A stretch of 64,000 nucleotides of DNA from Zygnema cylindricum (taxonomy: Eukaryota; Streptophyta; Zygnematophyceae; Zygnematales; Zygnemataceae), in assembly GCA_037447655.1 (NCBI GenBank), contig JBBHKE010002528.1:103618-167617 (forward strand), given 5' to 3'. A model generated the notes under the pieces. It did not search any database. It was not told the origin of the DNA and worked only from the letters and a program-made list of their open reading frames with translations. The first letter of the stretch is position 1; every line of letters begins with the position of its first letter. A program made the position numbers and the translations under genes. Shown here one piece after another: positions 46,995-59,100 of the stretch.

Positions 46995-49025
46995 TATAGG
47001 AACCATTGGAAAATTGACGGATCGAAAACCAACGGATTCGATCGGTTCAAAGGAGCTACGGAAATCACAAAATAGAAATGAGAAAAACAATAAAAAAAGT
47101 CCTAAAAAAGGAAAGGAAGATCTTTCTCTCTCTCTTTCTTTCTCTCTTTCTCTCTCTCTCCCTTTCCTCTCCTCTCTCTCTCCCTTTATCTCACTCTCTC
47201 TCCCTCTCTCTCGTGTAATTAAGTCTCTCTATGATCTTTGTTAGGCTTTTCTTTTTTAAGCTTGTGTGATATTTGTTTACTATGGTTTTCTTTTAGGTCT
47301 AGGAATTTCTTTATCTAGGCTTACGAGCTAGGGCATTGCATTTAACGCAACCCCCTCCCTCTCCCTCTCCTTCTCCCTCTCCCGCTCTCTCACCTTCACC
47401 CTTCACCCTCCACCTCCCCCTCCCCCTCTCCACTCCCCACTCCTTTCTTTTCCCACTCCCTTTTTTCTGTTTTTGTCCTCTACTTGTACATGCACATTGT
47501 TGTTAGCTTTTTAAACATGTAATTTTTTTATTTTTTTTTTTATTTTTTGCGTTGGTAGGAGTTAGAATGTGTGATCTTTAGAACAATCAAAAAAAAAAAC
47601 GTCAAAAATGATTTTACATGGGATTTTGCAAGAAAAAAATGTATTTTTTCTTGTTTTTGCAAAATGTTTATATCTTTTTTGTCTTATTTTGCAATCTTAT
47701 TCGCGATATTTTTTGTGCCATTCGAGTTGAAAATGCAAATGTAGGACACTTTAAAGCCGTGTTTTTGTTTAAATTTTTTTGTTCTATTTTTTTACTTATT
47801 TTTGCAATTTTTAACATGAAATTGATAATATTTTGTAATGTTGTGTATCAATACATTTCTTTATCTCGATAATTCCGATGGCCGATATTGTATCTATCAG
47901 GAACTGAGACCGATATCTCGCTCCTGGACAAAAAAAAATGTATCGCTGATATATATGTACATATATAGTCGTACTGTACATTTGTACTTTGTACTAAATA
48001 CTTTGTACTATATAGTACTATATTGTATAGTGTATAGTATGTCATGTCACGTATCACAACTCGGTCTGTACTTTGGAAAACGAAAGTGTGAAACTATGGA
48101 TGTGTATGGATTACATACTTTATGAGTCCAGAAGTACAAGACTGAAACAGTACAGGTGTGTACCGTTTATACTGTACAATAGTTGCGATGATTTTTGCTG
48201 ATTTACATTGAGAAAGAAACTGTTGACTATTAGCGTCAATTAACGCTGGTTCGGTTTATTTGCCTGCTGACAACAAATTAGCTTTAAATGAAATATTTTT
48301 TTCTTTATGAAAGTTGATTATTTTGTGGTTCAAAACCAACCATGTCATTTGGAACTGAACTAGGGTGAAGGACTCTTCTATAAGGCGCAAGCTAATAATT
48401 TCTTTACTCGAATTGTTATTCATTGTTCTTTAGGGTTTTCCAGTGTCACAAAATGATGACATCTTTTGATTACACCTGTGTTTGCTTTTAATTTACCTTT
48501 TAGCTTAATACTGTCATGCAGAATATTTCAATTGTTTCTATTTGGTTTTTCGTTTTTTTTTTCCGTGTACTCAGATGGTCCACCATGACATGTTTCAAGA
48601 AAGCTTAAATTACTATTTGAAAATATAAACCTATTAAAAGAGTTAGAATAGCTGAGGTAACCTGGATAACTAGAAAACGATTAAAATAAAATCATCGGAA
48701 GATAAAAACAATTAGAAATATCTTCACCCTAACCTTGTGGAGTCTTTTTCAATATAGACGTTTTTTGAATTTGATTTTTACAAAAAGATAGACTCTGCTA
48801 AATAAAAGGTGGCCCACATTCGACTTTTTTTTTTATGTGCTTGTGATACAATATGACTTTTATGCTTCACACTATATCCGTTAAATCTTTTCGATGAAAT
48901 TCCATAAACCATTTCAGCAAGTGTGGTTATTTTCTTTTTCTTTTCATAATTTAAACATTGATGGTATTATACTTGACTCGTTTAAACAGTGTTGTGATTT
49001 TATGTCTTTTACTGTGTGGAATTTA
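46995..49025. repeat. 3' region and spacer with CT tracts
   Basis: CT-rich tracts lie at about 47120-47215 and 47350-47460; the first may be in the 3' UTR of the gene upstream. From 47870 to 48060 there are CGATATTG motifs and short GTAC/TATAG palindromes reminiscent of hAT ends. No gene is supported. Confidence 0.6.
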
Positions 49026-49150
49026 GTGTTGGGTATCGGGTAAATTCATATCGCGATAATTTCGATATTATATCGAATATCGATCGAGCAGACTCCGCGA
49101 TATATCGTACCGGGACCAACATGAATTATCGCGATATATATATCGCAAAA
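49026..49150. mobile_element. hAT-like element end, copy 2
   Basis: AGTGTTGGGTATCGGGTAAA followed by ATATCGCGATAATTTCGATA and CGTACCGGGACCAACATGAA matches the complement of 41480-41609. Only one end is visible; the rest is lost in, or replaced near, the homopolymer tract and the assembly gap. Confidence 0.65.
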
Positions 49151-49225
49151 AATGAATGTCCGTACAGATAAAGTACAGAAATTCGTACGGAAATTCGTAC
49201 GAAAATCATACGGAAAATCGTACGG

Positions 49226-49387
49226 ACCCCCTCCCCCCCCCCCCCCACACTGGGGGTGCGCCACGGGGGGGGGGGGGGGGGGGGGGGGGGNNNNNNNNNN
49301 NNNNNNNNNNNNNNNNNNNNNNNNNNNNNNNNNNNNNNNNNNNNNNNNNNNNNNNNNNNNNNNNNNNNNNNNNNNNNNNNNNNNNNN
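49226..49387. other. C-run, G-run and 97-N assembly gap
   Basis: A C-rich run (49226-49246), a short spacer and a G-run (49265-49290) lead into Ns at 49291-49387. The frames through this block are artefacts. The C-run and G-run could pair as a hairpin and may explain why the assembly broke. Confidence 0.95.
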
Positions 49388-49419
49388 GCACTGGCTGGCA
49401 ATTGGCTGGCGGGCGCGGC

Positions 49420-49570
49420 CTAGGTTTTTTTTCTTGGTGAGTCAACCGACCGTAACCGCCCGACCCCCAAAATTTGGCAACCGAATCCGTTCCGGATCCG
49501 GCGCGGGCGGTCGGTTAACGGTCGGTCACGGTTTCGGTTGACCGTTTGCGATCTCTGCCGAATGGTGATG
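49420..49570. repeat. hAT-like subterminal repeat, copy 3 of 3
   Basis: Shares TTTGGCAACCGAATCCGTTCC-type sequence, GCGCGGGCGGTCGGTTAACG and GTCACGGTTTCGGTTGACCG with 2290-2565 and 7092-7345. This is the least decayed copy. Confidence 0.6.
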
Positions 49571-49792
49571 GATCCCGATATTACGCTCCGTAACCAACAA
49601 AAACTTATTGCCGATAATTATCGGTCGGGGCGCTGATCCGTACAAACAGTACAGAATTTATGGTACGGAAATAAAGTAAAAACGCTTTCCAGTTCTCGCG
49701 CACGTGTGAATTGAAACCATAATTGGCTGAACTCTACGACTACTGTGGCCATTTGGATGCCACGACAGACTATCTTCTTCCTCATTATTTCT

Positions 49793-50162
49793 GCCACGTA
49801 GCTCACGTTGCCACCTTCCTTGTATAGCCACGTGTCAAGGTTTCGCTAAATAGTCAAAAAGGAGCATTCCTTTTTTATCTTATCTGAACATTTTTTTTTT
49901 TTTTATATTTCAATTCAAATTGTCTCCTGCACTTCTGTTCCTTTTTGAGAGACGTCAGCCATGGATGACAGCTGAAGGTGCCACGTGTCAGCTTATTGTC
50001 GCAGTTTTATCTTTTCTGATGTCAGCGTTGTAATGCACGCTGCCACGTGTCTTCTTCTATGATTTTTGAATGCCACGTGTCCCTCTCTGGTTGCCACACC
50101 AGCAATTGATCGTTACGTGTCATCCTCTCATTGGTAAAGCTGCCAGCTGATTGCCACGTGTC
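49793..50162 (+). promoter_or_regulatory. Cluster of GCCACGTGTC (G-box/ABRE-type) motifs before the helicase gene
   Basis: GCCACGTGTC occurs exactly at 49827, 49980, 50042, 50072 and 50153, all in the same orientation, with variants GCCACGTA at 49793 and GTTACGTGTC at 50112. CACGTG is the plant G-box and ACGTGTC an ABA-response core, bound by bZIP and bHLH factors. The last copy is 27 bp before the helicase ATG, so some copies may be in the 5' UTR. Confidence 0.7.
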
Positions 50163-50188
50163 ACTTTTGAACATAAGAGAAAGCGCCA

Positions 50189-53100
50189 ATGGCTGCCTTA
50201 ATTTCCAGTCATCCCATTGGTTTAGAAACTCTAGCCTACAACTTCGGCGTTTCGCCCGTGGAATGGAACGGAAAATGTAAAAAATATGTGCCATGGAACC
50301 TCAGTTTCCGTTTCTTGCCGAGATTTTCTAGTCACGGGATTGGCCAAAGCCACGTGGCTGCTTCTGCTTGTGCCACATGGCGAGCTGCAAGCGGTCCAAA
50401 AAGTCGTGACGTGTCTCGGGGATGGAAGCATGGAATTTTAGGGTTAGGGTTAAGTTCTAGTGTTGAAAATTCAATTAGGGTTAGGGCATCCGAAGAAAGC
50501 TCAATTGGACTTCTTAGAGAAAGTGAAAAAAGCCCTAATTTTAGTAAAGAGGAAGGAAATTCTTCTGAGGTGCCGGGAATTCCGGAGAAATCAACTGAAA
50601 CAGTTTCACAGAAACAGTTGGAGTTTACGGAACAGGAGGAGAGGGAGAGTGCGGCGAAGATTGGTACCGGCGAGGAGGTAGTCGAGAAGGAGAGGAAGAA
50701 AAGGAGGAGGAGAAGAGGAGAGAAAAAAGGAAAGGAGATTGAGGAAACTTCTTCTACTGGTCATTCATCCGATTACGTGTCAATTGATGCAATTCTCGAT
50801 GCTTTTGGCGGTTTTTCTCGTTTCGAACCAAAAATTCCTCAAAAGGAAATAACTGATTCTGATTCTGCCCTTTTTACACTTCTTTCCTCTCCCTCGTTTG
50901 GAAAAAAAGATCGAGATGTCATTGAAATTTCTTCTCCGGAGGGGAATACAGACGCAGCTAAAGAAGAGGGAGGGAATCCAATAAAAGGAGTGGTTGTGAA
51001 GAAAAGCTTTGGAGACAAGACGAAGAGGAAGAAAGATGAGAGAGAAACGGTCCAAGCAGGAGGAGAAAGAGAGGAGAGCAAGAAGGATTTTTTGCCCTTG
51101 GAAATAGAACCAGGAAATCCTCTTGGGAGAAAGATTCTCGGCAAGGCTGTTGTGAGGTGGTTGCAATCAGGTATTTCCAAAATGGCGGTAGATGTCGTCC
51201 AATCCGAAATCAGGGGAGAATATAATATTCTTGGAGAATCAAGTATGGAGGCAGTCCTTTTGGCACGTTCTTATTTGGCCAAGTGAGAACCTCCTCCTCT
51301 CTCTCGCTCATTATCTCTCTTCTCTCCCTCTCTCCCTCTCCCTCTCTCCCACTCCCGCTCTCTCTCCCTCTCTCCTTCTCTCCCTCTCCCACTCTCTCCC
51401 TCTCCCTCTCCCTCTCTCTCCCCCTCCCCATCTCCCTCACCCTTCTCCCCTCCACTTCCGAAATCCAAAAATGTACTTTTTTTTGTCCAGGAACCGACAG
51501 CCACCTGGTTTCGAGGACAAGTGCCAGCTGGCAGTAGAGCACTACCAGACAATTTGGGACCACGTGCAGAGAGAGGTCCAGGTGGCACTTCGAGCCGCAG
51601 AAACTGTTGGGGCGCTTCCTGATTGGACGAATAGTATCACGTGGCAACAGATTAAAGCCATGGCTCGGTCACGTAAGTAAAACACAATTTTTAGGTGCTA
51701 TTTATTTGTTCGAGATTCAATTATCGGAGGTATTAGTTCCTTGATGTTCTCGTTATTTGAGGTTATATGTTGTTGCTCGATTTGATGGTCTATTATGTAA
51801 AATTTGAGGTTACATTCAGTTCTTCGGTGTCTGATTTACTTATTCGAGGTTTAGGGTTTTTGTTCGAGGTTCCGGGTTTTTGCTCGAGGTTCCATTTGTC
51901 TTTTGAAGGCTCTGTTTATTGAGTTGAGGTTCTAGTTATACTAATTTCTTTTTATTATTTTATTGAATGTTCTTATTATTTATTTGAAGCTGGTATATAT
52001 GCAAGTTTCAATTGATTTATTTCGAGGTACAATTATTTTTTCGAGGTTCTATTTATTTGTTTCAGGTTCATTTTTTTTTGCTTAGTTAATTTTGGCCATT
52101 ATGGAAAACTCTTACGTTGTTTGTCATGTAATGTGGAAAACCAGTAGTAGGGCAGAACAAGCTAGAAATACATATTATTTGGCTGTAATTTGTTTTGTAT
52201 TGGTGTAATGAAAATGATTCCAAATTAAGTGAACAATTGGGAACAAAAACGATTGCTAAAACCCTCTGGAGCGTATTTGAGTTTCGGTGATATGTTTAAA
52301 TTCTTTTTTTTCTTCGCTAGTTTGAACAATATTGTTTCTCTGTTTCACCCTCAACTTGCAGCTGAACATCGTGTCACGTCACGATCTCAAACTCCTCGAT
52401 CCCGACAAGGAGAGGGAGAGGAGACATCACAACAAGTCGTCGAAATGCAAAATAGAATTGATAATTATGTCTCAAAAGCTTTAGAACTTTTGGAATTAGA
52501 AAGAGATGCTGGTTTGGAAGCAACTCAAGAATATCTAAATCTCGAACAACGTCGCATATCAGTGCAGAATGGATCTCAGGAAGCTTCAGAGGGAGGAGGA
52601 AAGGGAGAAGGAGGGGAGAGGCCTGAACTAGTAGATAGGGAAAAAATAGGACGAGAAAGTGGGGTAAACGATGAAGTGGGTATTAGTGGAGATAGAACCG
52701 GAAGCCTCCGGAAATTAAGGGCAGTCAGTTCTTCAACAGGTGAGAAGGGAGAAGGAAAATGGAAGTGAAGGGAAGGGAGAAAAAGAGACGGAAAGGAAAG
52801 TGGTTCCATTATAAGGAATAATCACATGTTGGAATTAACTTAACATTTTATTGGATCTTTCCTTTGCTCTATATCTTTTGTTATCTTGTTACAAAATTGA
52901 CGAGAATTACTGTCGGCGTACTATTAGAGGTATATAATTTTAATTTCGTCCACTCTATCTTATGTATCCAAACTAAATGTACACAGGAAATCTTCTTGCA
53001 GATAGTTGAAAAGGAAAGTAAACTGTGGCCATATTTTAGGGTAACTTTAGGTATGCTATTATCGGCGTTCCTGGTCTGTTTTTGCTGTAATCTACAAGAA

Positions 53101-56100
53101 TGTACGAAAATGTAATGTAATATATATTGTTAATTTGATTTTAAAATGTATGTTAAGGCCTCATTTTCTGCACTTTTTAACTCTGCCATACGAATATTGT
53201 CCACGAAATATTCTTTGTGAAAAAAAATTCAGTACCTGACTCTAGTTTTGTTCAGACTAATTTTTATGTAAGTAGTGAAGTCCAATTGAATGACGATATC
53301 TTTTCCTAAACCGTCAATACCTGAAGTACCTTCAAAACCGAAAAACTCTCGACATATTTTGGAAATTGACAGCTAATTTGAGTCTTGCCCACATTTTCTT
53401 GTCTGACAGGTCTGGGAGGGAGTCACCTTGTCACACTAAGAGCCGAGCCTGGTCAGGGAGTTCTATTAGCGAACAGTATTTCTCCAGGAGAGAGTGTTTG
53501 TGTTCGAGTTGATGGACGTAATGGGGGTCTTTATCCTCTCAGTTGTATGAGAGGTGTTGTAAATAGTCTCGGAGAAGATTTGAGAACAGTTGTTGTGGCA
53601 ATTGAAGCTCGATACGGGGATCCTTCCTTTGCGAAACTCTTTGGAAAACATTTGCGAGTGGATCGAATAAGTTCATTGGCTGATGTCACGACTTACGATG
53701 TAAGTTTGGGTATAAATGAGTATAATACACCTTCTATAGTTATAACGGTGGACTACTGGAGTAAAATTATTTTTGGCAAATTCAGGATATTCATTATGGG
53801 CCACACTGTGATTGGGAGGAGGATTATAATAATCAAAACCAGGAAATTTTGTTTATTACAAAACATGAGTTGATCTGATCATAACCGTCATGAACATCAC
53901 AAATGAAATTTGTGGATTGGGTTTGAATCTTGCAAATCATCTGGTTAACAAAATTCACACAAATCACTATCAGAAGTCTACAGTTGTTTTTGTTTAGTTT
54001 CTAAGTTCAAAGACACAAATGTGAAGATAGGATTCACGCTCAAAAAGAAATTTAAATTTGACCAATCCAATGAATAATTCGTTCATGTGATGGAGAAAAT
54101 AAATGTGTTTATCACCAATGGTGACGTGGAAGCTTTTTGGAACAAGGATATAATTATTTTAAAAACGCCAACCATGCCAATATCGGTACAAAAAGCAAAT
54201 GTGCTATTTGAACAATTTCAATTAAGTTTGGAAATCCAATGAAAAGCCTTTGTTTACAGATAGTTTAGAACAAACTAGTAGTGATGAATGACATATTGTG
54301 AGGGAATATAGTCAATTCTGTTGTTTGCTTTTGAATCCTATAGGCCAAAGGAAGACAGAGAGGATGGTGAATCTTCCTGATTCTTTTTTTTCTCTTAATT
54401 CACTTTGTCTTCCTCCTCTCTCTTTTACCTTCGCCTGAACGTACAGAATTGGTTGTTATCCTTGCAGAGAAACCGTGACGCCTTATTAAAACTTCAAAAC
54501 GCTGGTCTTCAACGAAAGTTTCCGGCTCGTCAGATTGTCACGTCACTCTTTGGTCCACCTTTAGACTCTATCAATTCACAAAATTTATCATCATCTCAAA
54601 TTTCATCTCCACATGATTCCCAGTCTCCTCCAGAACTTGACCCGAATTCCTCTTTTCAAACTGAAGAAACCCATGAAACCCATGAAATCCACGAAACCCA
54701 CAAGTCTTATCATTTTTCTAACACTTCAACGACTTACCAATCTTCTGAAGACACAAAAACCATGAATTCTCGATTTGATTCTTCTCAAATTGCAGCAATT
54801 GAAAGCGTTTTTGATAAACGGAAAAGTGTCACAGTAATTCAAGGTCCTCCCGGGACAGGAAAAACGAGTGTGGCGGTGGAAATTGTAGAGAGAGCAGTGA
54901 GGGAGGAGGGAGAGAGAGTGTTGGTTTCTGCTCCTACGAATGCTGCAGTGGATAATTTGGGAGAGAGATTGGCTTTAAGAGGGTTGAGAGTGGTAAGAGT
55001 CGGGAATCCGGTACGAGTTGCACCGGCGGTAGTGAAAATATCCCTTGATTATCAGGTAAATGGAGGGAAAAGAGGGAGAGGGAGAGGAAGAGGGAGAGAG
55101 GGAGGGAGAGGTAAAGGGAAAGGGATAGGAGGAAGGAAAGGAGACGATGTAGACGAAAAGGGAAAGGGAGAAGGATTGGAGTGAGTAGAGCAAAGACAGT
55201 TGGCGGTTGGTAGTGGTGAAAATATAAGAGGTAGGAAAGGGGAAAGGAACAGGGAAAGGATAGGAGTTGGTGGTCGAGAGGGAAAAATTATGCAGGAATG
55301 GAAAAGGGAGAGATAGTGGGAGAGGTTAATGAAGAGAGAGACGAAAAGAGCTCTGCTAACACCTGCTTTTGCAAGTATTACTGATTCAGTGCTGGAACAT
55401 TTTTGGTTGAGGAAAGCATCAGAATGGTTTTAAGGCATATCTTTTTCTGTTCCTCTTTCCCCTTGTCCCCCCCCCCCCCCCCCCCCCCTCTCCCTCTGCC
55501 TCTTCCTCCCTCTCCCTTGCCCTCTCCCTCCCCTTCCAAAGGGGCAGTGTGAGTGCCTCTTCGGCTGTAGAGATTCAATTCTATATGAATTACAAATTTG
55601 AAAACTAAATCAGTACAGAACACTAAAGAACAAATAATCGAAACTGTAAAACACAGAAACTGAACTTTATAAAACAGAAAAACAGAATACAGGAAGGTGG
55701 GACAAACGTAACAAAAATGACTATTCTTACACCATCTCCCTCTCCCTCTCCCTCGCAGGTCAATTCGATGATGGCTGGATTTCGGAGGGATATTGCTCGA
55801 AGGAGGGCCGATCTTCGGAGAGATTTGCGACAGGTGGCGGGTGAAGAAGCGATCGAGGCTGGTCTTCGACAAATGTTGAAACAATTAGGGAAAAGTCTAA
55901 AACAACGAGAAAACGAAGTCGTGGAAGGGATCATGAATTCCGCCGAGGTAAAAAATTTGAAAGGAAAGGGGGAAAAAACCAAAGAAACAGAGGCACAATT
56001 AGAAAAAGAAGTGAATTCCGGTCAGCGAATGATAATTTTTTGTTTGACGGATGCTTCAAATTTCTAAGATCTCAAAAATGAAGGCAGTTGGACGGCATCG

Positions 56101-59100
56101 TGAGTTCAACAGAGGCAATAAATTAATGAATAAATGAATGAATAAATAAATAAAAACCTAGAAAACCATCACTTTCAATTGGACGAATGCTTTAGATCTT
56201 TAAGATTTTTAAGAATTAAGGAAACGATGGACCCGTGGAAGGAATTACGATTCGGCATGAATTTTACGTGTTATTGGTTTTAGTTAGACGGCTTTCATTT
56301 TTTTTATAAAGTTTACAGAGAAGGGAGTTGTGTAAGAAGTCATAGGATTACGGGATCACTGTAGAGATATAAATGTGGACAGTTTTACAATCACTTCGAA
56401 AATTTGAAATACAGTATGGATAAAAAATGGAGCCATGGAAAAATAAAAAAACAGTCTTGAGTTTCTGTCTTTTCTGTCCCTCTAAAAAAGTCCTTTGACC
56501 AATTGTAAAAAACGCTAACACAAAAAATCCCACAAGAAAGTCAAATTGTAAAAAAAACAAAAACAACCCGTTGGTAAAGTCACTTAAACACCAAATGTAA
56601 AAAACACTTAAAAACACCATCACAAATAACGCCAAAGAACCCAACTGTGAAAATTACTAAAAGGCCATATGGAACAGGTGGTTCTATGTACTTTAACTGG
56701 AGCCGGAGACCCTTTAGTTCAACGTCAAGGACCATTTGGACTCGTCCTATTGGACGAAGCTGGACAGGCCACAGAACCTGCCAGCTGGATCCCCCTCCTT
56801 CTGGTGAGTCAGAAACGGACAAAACTCTCAGTACTTTTTCAGTTGCAGACAACTTCCCGTATTTTTTGAGATACAGTCGAAGTTGTCAACACTAGTGCAG
56901 ATTCAGAAAAATAGGCTTTTAATATTTTTTTAGATATAGACAAAACTCTCCACACGGTTTCAGATACAGACAAAAATCTCAACACTTTTTCAGATACCAT
57001 TCAGATAGAGATAAACTCTGCGTATGGTTTCACTACAGACTAAACTCTCTAGATTGTTGCCACTACAGACAAATTTCCCGAAACGGTTTTAGATATAGAC
57101 AAAATTCTTGATGCGGTTTTAAAATACACACAAGTCCCAAAGTTTCAGATATGAGCGAAACTTAAAAAAAAATATAATTTTGTGAGATCAGCCTCTTGCC
57201 GATAATCGATGTGTACCTTTTTTTCACTTACTGATAATTGATATGTTGGTTCAATATATCGTTAAGAAAAAATCGTGATAATTCGCGATATATTGGTTTG
57301 ATATATCGAATAAAGAAATATCCCGATGATTGACTGTTCTTTGTAAGGAGTGTTTAGGTTTAATTGGGAAAATTGAGTATAAACAGCACTTACCACTTAT
57401 CTAATGGTTTAGGGCTTAGAACTGACAGTTTCAGGAGTTGGGAAATATCTGCTTTGCCTCAGGGTTTGCAAACTAAGTGTCCGAGTGTACAGAGATCGAT
57501 GCTAAAGTTATGTACTGAAGGTGCTTTCTATCGGCTTAATGTTAAAGTTGGGCGGCCCGCTGTACGTTGTCTTAAGATCTAATAAATACGACAGCGTAAG
57601 GAAAAGCATTCTATTTCGATGAAAATACCGGAGTACCATACTGTACGCTTCCAAACGTTATTCGTCCTAGGAAATGTATTGGGTTTTTTAATGTTTATTC
57701 TAATTTAGGTTAGAGCAACGTGGACGATTTTCAGTCGCTGACCAAATTAGTGTTAAGAAAAGAACAGTTAGTATTATTTACGCTATTGTATGTTTAAACT
57801 CTAACATTCTTGGTGTACTATTTGTTACGTAAGTATGTAGTTCCGACCGGATTGTGGTAGGCGTCGATACATTCTATATAGTATGTCCTAAAAAATATAT
57901 CATACTAAAATAAGAATATATTGGCTTGTCCAATTTATTCGTCACTGTACGATACATTGGGCCCTTTTGCTGTTCGATCATCGATAACATCAATTATTGA
58001 GAGCATCGCGATTGGCAAAAACCTGACACAAAAAACTTAGAAAATCGTACAAAATGGTCATGATGGCCTTTGGCAATGTCTGTTTCTGTAGAAACAAAAA
58101 CACTTTTTATCCACAGATCCTCAACCAATTTTCTCAGTAATATGTTTTTCTTAGTTCAAATAGGAATGTCAAAATGCATGAAACCTTGATTGGTGGGTGT
58201 TTCGTCAAATTTGTACTTTTCTTGGAATCGGAAAAACGAGAATGAAAAATCTATTTTCACCCACCTTTTTCCGATATCTTTTTTTCAGGGAAAACGTGCA
58301 GCCGTGACAGGCGACACGTGTCAGTTGGCTCCAACAATTTTGTCACAGGAAGCAGAACGGAACGGATTAGGTGTCTCCCTCATGGAACGGGCCGTTGGGG
58401 TTTTGGGAGAAGAGGGAGTGAAAATGTTACAAATTCAATATCGAATGCACGAGGCTATTGCCTCGTGGAGCTCTCAGGAGATGTATGGAGGGTTGCTGAC
58501 ATCAGCGTCAAGTGTGGCCCATCATCTTTTAGTGGATTCTCCGGAAATTACGGTGAGAAATGAGTCTCTTTCAGCTTAAAAACTTGTTGAAACTAAAATC
58601 AGTCGAATTAAAATTTGCTATGCTGAAAATTGTCCAATGAAAAGTAGTTAAAAATTGCGGTGGGAAGCACAGTTCCTTCGCTTTTGGCTTTGTTTAATTG
58701 AAACTTTTTTAAACTTAAATTTGTGGAATCAAAACTCGCTAACTCAAACTTTTGAAACCAAAACTCGCTGGAAACAGAAACTTCAAATTTTCTTAACTTC
58801 TAAACTTTTGACTTATCAAACTCAAACCTGTCAGACTGAAACTTGTCAAACTAGGAATTGTCAAAAATAGGAATTGAAACTTGTCAAACTAAAAGGATAT
58901 GAAAATTTGGCACTAAGTTTTTCTGAATTGAAACGAACCAAGTTTCGCCAATTCAAAACTTTCTAAAAAGAGATTGAAAATATGTCAAACGTAAACTTGT
59001 GAAACGAAAACTTGCTAAACAAAAACTCGTAAGCAAAAACTTGTGGAATGAAAACCTTTCAAACTAAAAGGAAGATGTTAACTATGAATTGATAGAAAAC

